Assembly: GCA_026414325.1 (NCBI GenBank)
Contig: JAOAJF010000003.1
Span: 1-36,035, forward strand
Origin: Microcaldota archaeon
Lineage (GTDB): Archaea; Micrarchaeota; Micrarchaeia; Anstonellales; Anstonellaceae
Direction: 5' to 3'
DNA: 36,035 bases
In this document: positions 23,473 to 31,076 of the stretch, piece by piece
How the letters are laid out: every line of letters begins with the position of its first letter
Position numbering within the stretch: the first letter of the stretch is position 1
Translations under genes and position numbers: made by a program
Notes under the pieces: generated by a model
The model's database searches: none
Told to the model about the DNA's origin: nothing
The model's input: only the letters and a program-made list of their open reading frames with translations

Positions 23473-24556
23473 TTTCTTCGCCCTCCTCAAAAATTTCTTT
23501 TAATTTCTTTTTTTCAGTTGTTTTTTTCCCTTTCTTTTTTAAGATAATTGTTTTTAGCTCAAATAAAAAGTTGTTGAGTGCATCCTGCACACTAAAGCCT
23601 TCTGCTTTTATAAATATGTCCTCTTTTGCTTTTATTTTTCCTTGAATTTCTTTTTTTGAGCCATCGTTCTTAAAATGTAAGGAAAAATGTTTTAAAGAAA
23701 AAATTTTTTTGAATTTTTTAGCAAAGTTTTGCACACTTGAAACAACCAGCTCTTTATATTCATTTTCAAGGTTTGAGACAAAAACTGGGATTTCCTCTTC
23801 TGAAAGTGCAATTTCTTTTATTATATCTTTTATTGTAATAATACCGATTGGGTTTTTGTTTTGGTTAACTACTATTAAATTTGTTGTTTTATTTTTAATC
23901 ATTTCTTTTGCAGCATCTTCTAATGTTTTTTCCTGGCCTATAGTATAAATTGTTGTTTTCATAAAGGATTTAACTTCTAAATTTCTAATATCGGTTTTTT
24001 TAGTACTAAGAAGAGGCTTTCTTTCTTTTTGAGCAATGTTTGCACTTAGAATATCAAACATTGAAATTATTCCAACAAGCTTTGAGCCATCTACAACTGC
24101 AAGCCTTCTAACCTTATGCTGCTTCATCAACGAATTTGCAAAGGAGACTTTTGCATCTTGCGCTACTGCAATAACTGGACTTACCATATAGTCCTTAACT
24201 TTTTTATTTTTTAGAATTTGTTCTTCTAATAAAAGCGAAAGTAAGGCCCACCTATCAATAGCACCAGCTATTTTATTTTTTTGTTCAACTAAAATAATTT
24301 TGTTTTTTCCTGAATAGAATTTTTTTGCTATTGTGCTAAGAGAGCTATCGGCAGAAACTATTGGTACTTTCTTTGCTAAGTTTTTTGCTTTTGTATCTAA
24401 GGATACTTTTTTATACGAAAAATCTTTTTCTTCTATTATTCCTAATAGTTTTTTTTGAGAGTAAACCAAAACAGGCAAGCCGGTTTCTTTTATTTTTGAA
24501 AGTGCTTTTGAGACTGGCTCAGAACCATCTATTTCTTCTAATGAGATTAGCTGCAT
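23465..24556 (-). CDS. Four-CBS-domain protein with an HPF/RaiA-like C-terminal domain
   Basis: The 363-residue protein carries four CBS motifs in two Bateman pairs (about residues 1-55, 56-110, 118-172 and 190-250; e.g. VKDYMVSPVIAVAQDAKVSF and VKSFMKTTIYTIGQEKTLED). A region of about 95 residues (255-350) reads like the S30AE/HPF beta-alpha-beta fold: VQNFAKKFKKIF, FSLHFKND, KKEIQGKIKAKEDIFIKAEG, then the helix VQDALNNFLFELKTIILKKK. A Lys/Glu tail follows. CBS pairs bind adenine nucleotides, so the protein may tie ribosome inactivity to energy state. CBS-bearing ribosome hibernation factors have been reported in archaea, as I recall. It sits between argS and the pilin gene, with GGGTGA before ATG 24556. 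The CBS part is firm; the HPF part is moderate. Confidence 0.8.
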   Translation of the reverse strand: MQLISLEEIDGSEPVSKALSKIKETGLPVLVYSQKKLLGIIEEKDFSYKKVSLDTKAKNLAKKVPIVSADSSLSTIAKKFYSGKNKIILVEQKNKIAGAIDRWALLSLLLEEQILKNKKVKDYMVSPVIAVAQDAKVSFANSLMKQHKVRRLAVVDGSKLVGIISMFDILSANIAQKERKPLLSTKKTDIRNLEVKSFMKTTIYTIGQEKTLEDAAKEMIKNKTTNLIVVNQNKNPIGIITIKDIIKEIALSEEEIPVFVSNLENEYKELVVSSVQNFAKKFKKIFSLKHFSLHFKNDGSKKEIQGKIKAKEDIFIKAEGFSVQDALNNFLFELKTIILKKKGKKTTEKKKLKEIFEEGEENV

Positions 24557-24569
24557 TAGCTCACCCTTT

Positions 24570-26387
24570 TTACATCTCCTCTACAACAACAAAACCTATA
24601 ATATTAAAAATGCTTTCTATTAGTTTGCAATAAAAATCAACAATATAAAGGCGCATTTGCATTGTTTTTGTGTCAGATTGCAAAACTGGGCAATTATCAT
24701 AAAATCTGTTGAATTTTTCAGCCAATTCTAAAGAATATGAACAAAGAGGGTGAATCTCAAAATTTTTTATACAATGTTCTAATATTTCTTCAAAAAAAGC
24801 AGCCTGAGCTAAAAATTCTTTTTCAAAATTATTAAATTCATAATCTGAAAAAAGTTTTGGTTTTAATTCTGCCTTTTTTAATATGTTTTTTGCTCTAACA
24901 AAAGAATAAAGTAAGTATGGACCAGAATCACCATTTAAAGATAGAGCTCTGGAAAAATCAAAAATTATTTTTTGATTTGGAGAAGTTTTTAAAAACCAAA
25001 ATTTTATTGCATTTATTGCTACTGCTTTAGCTACTTCTTCTCTTTTTTCTATAGAAAGCTCTTTTTTTATATTAGAGAGTGCAACTTTAATGCATTCATC
25101 TAATAACTCATCTGCACTATAGCCTAATTGGCCATTTTGAGCAATCCAGCTGCCTTCTCTTCCTGAAAATTTTTTATCAGCTAATGTAACATGCTCATAA
25201 GATAGATGAATATAATTTTTTGCTTGTTTTTTATAACCCATTTCTGAGAGGCAGAAGCGAATAATTTTTTGTAAATAGGTCTGCTCAGTTCCAATCACAT
25301 TCACTACAATAGCTGCAGCTGGAAATTTCATTTTTTTTCCTGAGCTACAAGTCATAAATACTATCTCTTTGTTTGGCTGGCAGTCAAATTCTTTGTAAAA
25401 AAATTTGTCTTCTAAAAGGCCAAATTTCCAGAGCTGAAAAGCAATATCCTTTGCAATATAAGTAGCAGTCCCATCACTTCTTATTACAACTTTTTGAGGT
25501 TGGGTTAAATTAGCAAAATCTTTTTCCGAACTTAGGTCTATAACCCAACAATTAGCGTTTTGCCCAGTGGGTTGAAATTTCAAAATTGAAGAAGACTTTA
25601 TTTTTTCAACTCCGTCTTTAAATATTGAACTAATTATATCTGATTCAAAAACTATTAGATTATGAAAAATATTAAAATTGTAAGCTGTTTTATATTGCTC
25701 TTTTAGTACTTTATAAACAAATTCTTTTACTTGAGAACTTGTTGGCTGAATTCCTTGCTCCATTTGTTTTAGAATTTGTCTTACTTGCTCTTCTACTTCT
25801 TTTTCTTGAAATTTTTTTGCTACCTGAACATATTGTATGCCTACAAAATGATCAAATTTGTTTTTATATGCTTTAAAATCAGCTGCTAAGTTTTTAAACC
25901 CCCAAAAAGATTGAGCAATTTGTAAACCAAGATCGTCTATATAATCAAGCTTTAGTACATTAAAACCATAAAACGAATATAAATTAGCAATTGAGTCACC
26001 TAAAAGCGCATTTCTTAAATGGCCAACATGCCAGGGTTTGTTTGGATTTACTGAAGGATATTCTACCATAATTGTTTTTTTCTTTTTTGAAAATTTCCAG
26101 CCCTTTTTTAATAAACTTGTAAAAAAATTTTTGTTAAAATAAAAATTTAAATAAGGCCCTTCTGCTTTTATATCTAGCTCTTTTATTTTTCCTTTAAGCT
26201 GAGCCTCTAGCTCTTTGGCTATTTGTGCTGGCTGAGTTTTTCTTTCCTTTGCTAATAAAAATGAAATAGTGGAACATAGATCAGCTTGTCCTCCTTTTGG
26301 CTTAGAAATAGATAAATATATCTCATCTACTTTTTTAGAAGTTAGTTTGCTTAGATAAAGCGCTATTTTTCTTTTAATTTTTTTCAT
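24570..26387 (-). CDS. argS: Arginyl-tRNA synthetase
   Basis: The 605-residue class I synthetase has an N-terminal Arg-tRNA additional domain, then EYPSVNPNKPWHVGHLRNA with HVGH as the HIGH site (residues about 120-123). KFSGREG takes the place of KMSKS near residue 415, as in many ArgS. The helical anticodon-binding domain is at the end (LYSFVRAKNILKKAELK to the C-terminus). It charges tRNA-Arg; one such tRNA lies elsewhere in the window. The start is ATG 26387 inside the last codons of the upstream regulator gene (14-nt overlap). The TTG at 26408 gives a less natural N-terminus. Confidence 0.96.
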   Translation of the reverse strand: MKKIKRKIALYLSKLTSKKVDEIYLSISKPKGGQADLCSTISFLLAKERKTQPAQIAKELEAQLKGKIKELDIKAEGPYLNFYFNKNFFTSLLKKGWKFSKKKKTIMVEYPSVNPNKPWHVGHLRNALLGDSIANLYSFYGFNVLKLDYIDDLGLQIAQSFWGFKNLAADFKAYKNKFDHFVGIQYVQVAKKFQEKEVEEQVRQILKQMEQGIQPTSSQVKEFVYKVLKEQYKTAYNFNIFHNLIVFESDIISSIFKDGVEKIKSSSILKFQPTGQNANCWVIDLSSEKDFANLTQPQKVVIRSDGTATYIAKDIAFQLWKFGLLEDKFFYKEFDCQPNKEIVFMTCSSGKKMKFPAAAIVVNVIGTEQTYLQKIIRFCLSEMGYKKQAKNYIHLSYEHVTLADKKFSGREGSWIAQNGQLGYSADELLDECIKVALSNIKKELSIEKREEVAKAVAINAIKFWFLKTSPNQKIIFDFSRALSLNGDSGPYLLYSFVRAKNILKKAELKPKLFSDYEFNNFEKEFLAQAAFFEEILEHCIKNFEIHPLCSYSLELAEKFNRFYDNCPVLQSDTKTMQMRLYIVDFYCKLIESIFNIIGFVVVEEM

Positions 26388-27378
26388 CAATATAAAATGT
26401 GTAGGCAATTATTTTATATATTTTTATCCAATCTTGTTTTACTATTTCGTTTCTAAATTTTGAATAAACTTCACTTAGTATCTTTCTAAGTTCTACAATA
26501 TTTTTTACCCTAGCATCATAGGTTAGATCATATTCTCCAAATGTAAGAAGACAGCGATAAATTTGAGGATGAGAAAACAAATAATCTAAAAATTGATTTC
26601 TCTTAGAAGGGGAGATATTTCTTAATTTTACAAGTACTCTAAAATACTCCAGATTTTCAATATTTGGATTGAGTTTTGCAATATAGCCTTTTATTACTTT
26701 TTCTCTTTCTAATCTTTTTAGTGTTGTTGCAACTTTAGAAGGAGAGAGACCAGTTTTTTGACTTAATTCTTTTATAGAAAGCTCTGCATTGTTTGCTATT
26801 GCTGCTAAAAGTTTTTCTTCTTCTTTGTTTAGCTCTATAGTCTCCTCTAATTCATCAATTATTAAAATTCTTTGGCTTACCTTAAAGTGTTTGAGTTTCT
26901 GTTCTTTTTCTAATTCTAAAAAAAGTTTTCTATCAAATAATTCTGAACGAAGATAGATTAAAATAACTTCATCTATTATAAGGTTCTCTAAAATTTGCCT
27001 GATTAGTAAAATATTTTGAGCTGCATTATACATGTTTTTTTCTAAGAGAGTAACATGAAAATTGTATACCCCTTCACATTCTAAAATATCAGCAACAGAA
27101 GGAATTTTTTTTATTTTTTCTATAATTTGCTCATATTCCTCCTCTGTTTGGTCTTTCAGCCTATAATAAATAGAATAGGCATTAAAACCCAATCGCCTAT
27201 AGTCTACTAAAGTTAAAAACTTGTAAAAAAAATTATTTTTAATTAAATTATTATAATGGTACTTTACTCTTGCTGGAGAGGTGTTTAAAAACTTAGCGAT
27301 TTTAGTTAATTTCATCCTACAATTTAAAGATAAAAAATAAATCAGATATTTATCGATTTTTGATAGCTCTTGGCCCAT
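26374..27378 (-). CDS. Tandem Lrp/AsnC-type regulator (two HTH plus ligand-domain units)
   Basis: The 334-residue protein is an internal duplication of the Lrp layout. The first winged HTH is at about residues 5-50 (SKIDKYLIYFLSLNCRMKLT with KIAKFLNTSPARVKYHYNNL) and is followed by a beta-alpha-beta ligand-like domain. A second HTH lies near residues 175-235 (EKLLAAIANNAELSIKELSQ, KTGLSPSKVATTLKRLEREK) and is followed by another such domain (YRCLLTFGEYDLTYDARVKN). Most Lrp proteins have one unit of about 150 residues. The start is ATG 27378, with a TATA-like block 26 bp upstream; the TTG at 27393 is less likely. It is first in an operon with argS, the CBS protein and a pilin-like gene, which suggests autoregulation or amino-acid-linked control. 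Confidence 0.85.
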   Translation of the reverse strand: MGQELSKIDKYLIYFLSLNCRMKLTKIAKFLNTSPARVKYHYNNLIKNNFFYKFLTLVDYRRLGFNAYSIYYRLKDQTEEEYEQIIEKIKKIPSVADILECEGVYNFHVTLLEKNMYNAAQNILLIRQILENLIIDEVILIYLRSELFDRKLFLELEKEQKLKHFKVSQRILIIDELEETIELNKEEEKLLAAIANNAELSIKELSQKTGLSPSKVATTLKRLEREKVIKGYIAKLNPNIENLEYFRVLVKLRNISPSKRNQFLDYLFSHPQIYRCLLTFGEYDLTYDARVKNIVELRKILSEVYSKFRNEIVKQDWIKIYKIIAYTFYIDEKN

Positions 27379-27396
27379 ATAAAAACTACGCAAAAA

Positions 27397-27410
27397 AAAT
27401 TTTTAATTTT
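27397..27410 (-). promoter_or_regulatory. TATA-like element of the Lrp-argS operon
   Basis: The reverse strand reads AAAATTAAAAATTT here, centred about 26 bp before ATG 27378. It fits leaderless transcription of the four-gene operon. Confidence 0.4.
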
Positions 27411-27513
27411 ACCTCCTTGAAGCAGAAGAAGAAATTAAAGATATTTTATAAAAATTTTAAAAAAATTAAAAAAAAGCCTATTTTTTTAAAAAAAATAAAA
27501 AATATTATGGAGG

Positions 27514-27525
27514 AATATTTAAATT
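27514..27525 (+). promoter_or_regulatory. TATA-like element upstream of the micro-ORF pair
   Basis: AATATTTAAATT would place a transcription start near 27546, about 30 nt before the strong ribosome-binding site AGGAGGAGGTGA at 27562-27573. Unlike most first genes in the window, this transcript would have a leader. Confidence 0.45.
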
Positions 27526-27577
27526 AGCCAAGATAGTAGAAAGTATGGATAAATAAGCGGTAGGAGGAGGTGAGAAT

Positions 27578-27706
27578 ATGAAATGGATTGAAAAAAAACT
27601 CAAATCCTCTAAAATAAGGCCGCTTAGAGTGTTAGGAGAAATAATTTTTGGCACAGCTGGAGAAGTTTGGGAAGACAAAAAATTGTTTGAAGAGGTGTAT
27701 AGATGA
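27578..27706 (+). CDS. Small ORF, 42 aa, with a strong ribosome-binding site
   Basis: ATG 27578 follows AGGAGGAGGTGA by four bases, the strongest Shine-Dalgarno-like site in the window. The product (MKWIEKKLKSSKIRPLRVLG, then EIIFGTAGEVWEDKKLFEEVYR) is basic at the N-terminus and acidic at the C-terminus, with no TM. Its TGA overlaps the ATG of the next small ORF (ATGA), implying coupled translation. No family is recognised. Size and layout resemble a small regulator or antitoxin-type gene, but no toxin partner of normal size is present. It lies in the 442-bp gap between the argS operon and the CNNM gene. Confidence 0.6.
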   Translation: MKWIEKKLKSSKIRPLRVLGEIIFGTAGEVWEDKKLFEEVYR

Positions 27707-27795
27707 CAGAAATAAAAAAATCTATAGTTTTGGAAAAATTAAACCATATATTGGCTAAAGCATCTAAAACAAATTTGAAGGATTTAGAATACTAA
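27703..27795 (+). CDS. Small ORF, 30 aa, coupled by ATGA to the previous ORF
   Basis: This ORF starts at ATG 27703, overlapping the previous stop. The 30-residue product MTEIKKSIVLEKLNHILAKA, then SKTNLKDLEY, is predicted to be one amphipathic helix with a short tail. It has no ribosome-binding site of its own, so translation would depend on re-initiation. It may be a real micro-protein or the truncated remnant of a longer gene. It ends before the convergent CNNM gene. Confidence 0.45.
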   Translation: MTEIKKSIVLEKLNHILAKASKTNLKDLEY

Positions 27796-27820
27796 AAAAT
27801 TTTTTAGATTTTTTAAGTTG

Positions 27821-29035
27821 TTAGCTTAGCTTTCTTATTCTAATTTGTTGTAAATGTTGCATCTGATCTGTCTGAATTACTTCTAATTTTATTCCATTGA
27901 TAATAATTCTATCTCCTCTTAGTGGAGGGCGTTTAAAATAGTAATGAAATAAAGCTGAAACTGAACCCAAAGAATCTGCCTGAGCTATTGTAACACCAAA
28001 CTCTTTTTCAATATCATGAAGTGCGGTTTGGCCATTAACAACTAATTCTCCACTATATTCTTGGGTGGGGGCAGAAGAAGGAGCTTCCTCTATTTCGCCA
28101 ACAATCTCTTCTACTAAATCTTCCATAGTCACTATTCCCTCAAAAGTTGAGTTTGGGCCTAAAACAACAGCCAGATATGTTTTTTGTTTTTGCATTATTT
28201 TAAAAACATCAAAAGCAATGCTCTCTGTTGAAACAAAAAATGGAGGCTTTAGCAAATCTTTAATCTCTTTATTTGGGTTTTGATCTAGTAAATCTTTAAT
28301 ATTTAATATTCCTACAACCTTATTTTCTTTATCTAATACTGGATAGCGGACTTTTTTGTGTTTTGCTGCAAATTTTAAAGCCTCTTTTACAGTAAAGTTT
28401 TCTCTTACAAATTTCACTTCAGAAAAAGGCACCATAATTTCTTTTATCAAAGTATCATTAAAATCCAAAACTCGCTCGAAAAATTTTTTTTCTTCTGCTG
28501 AAATAGCTTTGTCTTCTACACCTATATCTAAAATTGTGCGTAATTCTGCTTCTGAAAAATAAGCCCTTCTTTTGTCTTTTCTAAACAAGAAATTTACAAG
28601 CTTTTCTAAGAAAATGGTTAGCGGTAAAAGCAATTTATATAAAACAAAAAGTGGAACTGCTCCAAAGAGTGCTATCTTTTCATTATAAAAAATTGCAAGA
28701 TTTTTTGGAATTATCTCTCCGAATAAAATAATTATTATTGTTGCTAATGTTGCTATTGGTGCAAGAGCCCACTCTCCAAAATACTTTACTGCTAAAAAGG
28801 TTGAAAGAACTGTAAAAGAGATATTTAAGATATTGTTTGCAATTAGAATGCAGAGAATAACTTTGTCGATATTGTTTTTTAAAAAAGAGAGACAGTTTGC
28901 TCTTTTAGAAGAGGGGTTGGTTTTTAGAATATGCCTAACTCTTATTCTGCTTAAACTAAGGAGAGCACTTTCGCTAGCTGAAAAAAATGCAGATAAAATT
29001 ATCAATGAAAATAAAAGAGTTAGTTCTAAAAACAT
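27821..29035 (-). CDS. CNNM/CorC (HlyC)-family membrane protein
   Basis: The 404-residue protein has the full domain set in order. The CNNM/DUF21 transmembrane domain covers residues 1 to about 165 (LSAFFSASESALLSLSRIRV, IIILFGEIIPKNLAIFYNEK). Two CBS motifs follow at about 185-305 (IKEIMVPFSEVKFV, VVGILNIKDLLDQNP, GIVTMEDLVEEIVGEIEEAP), and the C-terminal CorC_HlyC domain runs from about 320 to the end (VVNGQTALHDIEKEFGV). Family members are linked to Mg2+ or Co2+ export and use the CBS pair as a nucleotide/Mg sensor. The start is ATG 29035, with an A/T block about 29 bp upstream. No truncation is seen. Confidence 0.93.
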   Translation of the reverse strand: MFLELTLLFSLIILSAFFSASESALLSLSRIRVRHILKTNPSSKRANCLSFLKNNIDKVILCILIANNILNISFTVLSTFLAVKYFGEWALAPIATLATIIIILFGEIIPKNLAIFYNEKIALFGAVPLFVLYKLLLPLTIFLEKLVNFLFRKDKRRAYFSEAELRTILDIGVEDKAISAEEKKFFERVLDFNDTLIKEIMVPFSEVKFVRENFTVKEALKFAAKHKKVRYPVLDKENKVVGILNIKDLLDQNPNKEIKDLLKPPFFVSTESIAFDVFKIMQKQKTYLAVVLGPNSTFEGIVTMEDLVEEIVGEIEEAPSSAPTQEYSGELVVNGQTALHDIEKEFGVTIAQADSLGSVSALFHYYFKRPPLRGDRIIINGIKLEVIQTDQMQHLQQIRIRKLS

Positions 29036-29121
29036 AACAATTTAATTATGAAATGTAATTATTAAATTTATTCGCTATTGTTTGTGTGTTTGAGTTATTT
29101 AAATTTTATTAGTATTTAAAA

Positions 29122-29194
29122 GGGGCTGTGGGCTAATCTGGTATGCTGCAGCGTTCGGGACGCTGTGATCTGAGTTCAAATCTCAGCAGCCCCA
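29122..29194 (+). tRNA. tRNA-Pro(CGG)
   Basis: This is a 73-nt cloverleaf: acceptor GGGGCTG/CAGCCCC with discriminator A, anticodon stem CAGCG/CGCTG with loop TTCGGGA (anticodon CGG), and T-arm CTGAG TTCAAAT CTCAG. The D-stem is weak (G-T and T-T apposition), as in several archaeal proline tRNAs. There is no intron and no encoded CCA. It ends one base from the stop of the convergent spt5 gene. A TATTTAAATTTT block about 22 bp upstream is the probable promoter. Confidence 0.94.
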
Positions 29195-29195
29195 T

Positions 29196-29654
29196 TTATT
29201 CTGCTTCAGATGCTTTTTGTCTAAGCTTTATTGTATTTGCCTTAATTGTTACTGGGATTGGAACTGCTACATCTATAAGTTCTACTACCAATTCGTCTTT
29301 CTTATCATCTATTCTTAAAACTTTTGCTCTCTCGCCCTTAAATGGCCCAGCAGTGAGTTCAACAATATCTCCTTTTGAAATTTTTTCTGATATTTGTTTA
29401 ATTTTTGATGAAAGCAGTGGCTCGATATCCTTAAGCTCTATTTCTTTAGATAAAACTCCTTTAATATGATGGATTTTGTTTGCTGCAGCCCTTGCTGCCA
29501 TCTCGTTTTCTGCTTCAACAAACATATAGCCTTTCATATCTTCTATATGAATAATAGAATAAACTGCCAAATTCTCTGCTTTTATTTTTTTTACTAACAT
29601 TTCCATTACTATTTTTTCTTGCCCAGAAACTACACGATAGCTATAGATTGGCAT
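29196..29654 (-). CDS. spt5: Transcription elongation factor Spt5 (NusG family)
   Basis: The 152-residue protein has the archaeal layout. An NGN domain (about residues 1-88: IYSYRVVSGQEKIVMEMLVK, KGYMFVEAE, HHIKGVLS) is followed by one KOW domain (about 92-145: ISKGDIVELTAGPFKGERAK). With Spt4 it binds the RNA polymerase clamp and promotes processivity. An AGGAGTGA site precedes ATG 29654. It is third in the ftsZ-secE-spt5 operon, an arrangement conserved in many archaea. The ribosomal protein genes that often follow are absent, and tRNA-Pro on the other strand ends the unit. Confidence 0.96.
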   Translation of the reverse strand: MPIYSYRVVSGQEKIVMEMLVKKIKAENLAVYSIIHIEDMKGYMFVEAENEMAARAAANKIHHIKGVLSKEIELKDIEPLLSSKIKQISEKISKGDIVELTAGPFKGERAKVLRIDDKKDELVVELIDVAVPIPVTIKANTIKLRQKASEAE

Positions 29655-29664
29655 AAAATCACTC

Positions 29665-29877
29665 CTAAATTAAGTCCAATAAAGAGAATAAAAATGAAAC
29701 TATTAAACCAAATAAACCTAAAAGAAAAATTCCCCCTACTGAAAGCTTAAGCAAAAAATTGAAATCTTTAGTAGATGGTTTGGTGGAAACTTTTATAACC
29801 CTAATAACTTTTTTTAATTCCTGGTCTATAAAATTTTTAAATTCTTCTAGTTTTGAAAGCCCAAAATTTGAAAGCAT
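29665..29877 (-). CDS. secE: Preprotein translocase subunit SecE (Sec61 gamma)
   Basis: The 70-residue protein has the SecE layout: an amphipathic helix with EFKNFIDQELKKVIRVIKVS lying on the membrane, the TKPSTKDF turn, and one TM (LLKLSVGGIFLLGLFGLIVS). It clamps SecY in the Sec translocon. ATG 29877 is chosen because GGGTGA, formed by the end of ftsZ, lies just upstream. The in-frame TTG at 29889 would fall inside the ftsZ end. It sits four bases after the ftsZ stop and 10 bases before spt5. Confidence 0.92.
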   Translation of the reverse strand: MLSNFGLSKLEEFKNFIDQELKKVIRVIKVSTKPSTKDFNFLLKLSVGGIFLLGLFGLIVSFLFSLLDLI

Positions 29878-29881
29878 TTGC

Positions 29882-30985
29882 TCACCCAATAAGGTCTAAA
29901 TCCATCTCTTCAAAACTAAACTGTTGTTTTTCAAAATAACTTAGGTCATATTTTGGAAATTTTGCTCCAGCAATAACTACCAATACTCGTATTTTACTTT
30001 TTTTCGAGTTTTGCTCTATTCTTGCACCCCAAATAATATGAGCATTTTTGTCTATTCGTTTTGAGATTGTGTCTACTATTAACTCTGCTTCTTTTAAGGA
30101 CATGTCCTCTCCACCACTTACATTTATCAAAGCTCTTTGAGCTTGAGAAATATCCACATCTAAAAGTGGAGAGTTTAAAGCCATCTCTGCAGCTAAAACT
30201 GCTCTTTCTTCTGGCTTTGCTTCTAGACTAGACTCACCTACTCCAACAACTGCACAACCTGCACCTGAAAGCACTGTTCTTAAATCAGCAAAATCTAGAT
30301 TTACCAGCCCAGCTTTTGTTATTAATTCAGTTATTGATTTTACTGCTGAGGTTAAGACCTCATCACAAACTTTGAAGGCTGTGTTAAGAGGAAGATTTGG
30401 AGCTACAGTTAAAAGCTTATCGTTTGGAATAACAATTACTGTGTCTGCTTGTCTTTTTAATTTTTCTAAACCTTCTAAAGCATTTTGCAATCTTATTTTT
30501 CCTTCTGAAGCAAAGGGGAGAGTTACAACTGCTACTGTAAGTGCTCCTACTTGTTTTGCTGTTTCTGCTATTATGTGTGCTGAGCCTGTTCCAGTACCTC
30601 CACCTAAACCACAGGTAATAAAAACCATGTTTGCTCCTTCTAAAGCTTTTTTTATTTCTGGCTGAGATTCTTTAGCAGCATTCTCTCCCAAAAGTGGGTT
30701 GGAGCCTGCTCCCATTCCTTTTGTAGTCATTTTTCCTAGAAGAATTTTTTTATCTGCTTTCATTTTTATTAAGTGTCTTACATCAGTATTCATGGCTATT
30801 AAAGTTGCTCCCTCTATCCCAACCTCAGCCATTCTAGTAAGAGTATTGCAACCAGAGCCTCCTGTGCCAACTACTAAAATTTTTGGTTTTGTTTGTTCTA
30901 AAAATGCTAAAAGCTCCTCGTCAGCTTCAGTATAATCTTCTTTCTTTTTTGCAATTTGCTCTGCTATTTTTTCATCCAAGTCCAT
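29882..30985 (-). CDS. ftsZ: Cell division GTPase FtsZ
   Basis: The 367-residue protein has the tubulin signature GGGTGTG (residues 128-134), the N-terminal nucleotide loop ILVVGTGGSGCNTL and the catalytic T7 loop NLDFADL (N-x-D-x-x-D). The C-terminal beta region ends KIRVLVVIAGAKFP. The tail after the core is short (FEEMDLDLIG), and I do not see a separate bacterial-type C-terminal peptide. The start is ATG 30985: a TATA box is centred 25 bp upstream. The 25-codon N-terminal extension from an earlier start reads into the promoter and is rejected. It leads the ftsZ-secE-spt5 operon, and its promoter is a tandem duplicate. Confidence 0.96.
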   Translation of the reverse strand: MDLDEKIAEQIAKKKEDYTEADEELLAFLEQTKPKILVVGTGGSGCNTLTRMAEVGIEGATLIAMNTDVRHLIKMKADKKILLGKMTTKGMGAGSNPLLGENAAKESQPEIKKALEGANMVFITCGLGGGTGTGSAHIIAETAKQVGALTVAVVTLPFASEGKIRLQNALEGLEKLKRQADTVIVIPNDKLLTVAPNLPLNTAFKVCDEVLTSAVKSITELITKAGLVNLDFADLRTVLSGAGCAVVGVGESSLEAKPEERAVLAAEMALNSPLLDVDISQAQRALINVSGGEDMSLKEAELIVDTISKRIDKNAHIIWGARIEQNSKKSKIRVLVVIAGAKFPKYDLSYFEKQQFSFEEMDLDLIG

Positions 30986-31006
30986 AAAACCACTTGAAAA
31001 ATACAA

Positions 31007-31034
31007 TATATAAAATTTGTTATATAAAATTTGT
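31007..31034 (-). promoter_or_regulatory. Duplicated TATA promoter of ftsZ (14-bp perfect tandem repeat)
   Basis: TATATAAAATTTGT occurs twice in immediate succession (31007-31020 and 31021-31034). The copy nearer the gene puts its TATA about 25 bp from ATG 30985, and the second lies 14 bp further out. The repeat could offer two start sites, raise TBP occupancy, or reflect a recent slip duplication. Confidence 0.6.
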
Positions 31035-31043
31035 TTACCAATA

Positions 31044-31055
31044 TTTATAAAAATA
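31044..31055 (+). promoter_or_regulatory. TATA-like element of the radical SAM gene
   Basis: TTTATAAAAATA is centred about 28 bp before ATG 31077. It supports that start over the upstream TTG 31065 and is distinct from the ftsZ elements nearby. Confidence 0.5.
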
Positions 31056-31076
31056 TCCAAATAATTGCTTAAATAT

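Noticed and set aside
30986..31060. 25-residue N-terminal extension of FtsZ
   Set aside because: It translates the TATA repeat itself and gives an unconserved hydrophobic leader. ATG 30985 has correct TATA spacing.
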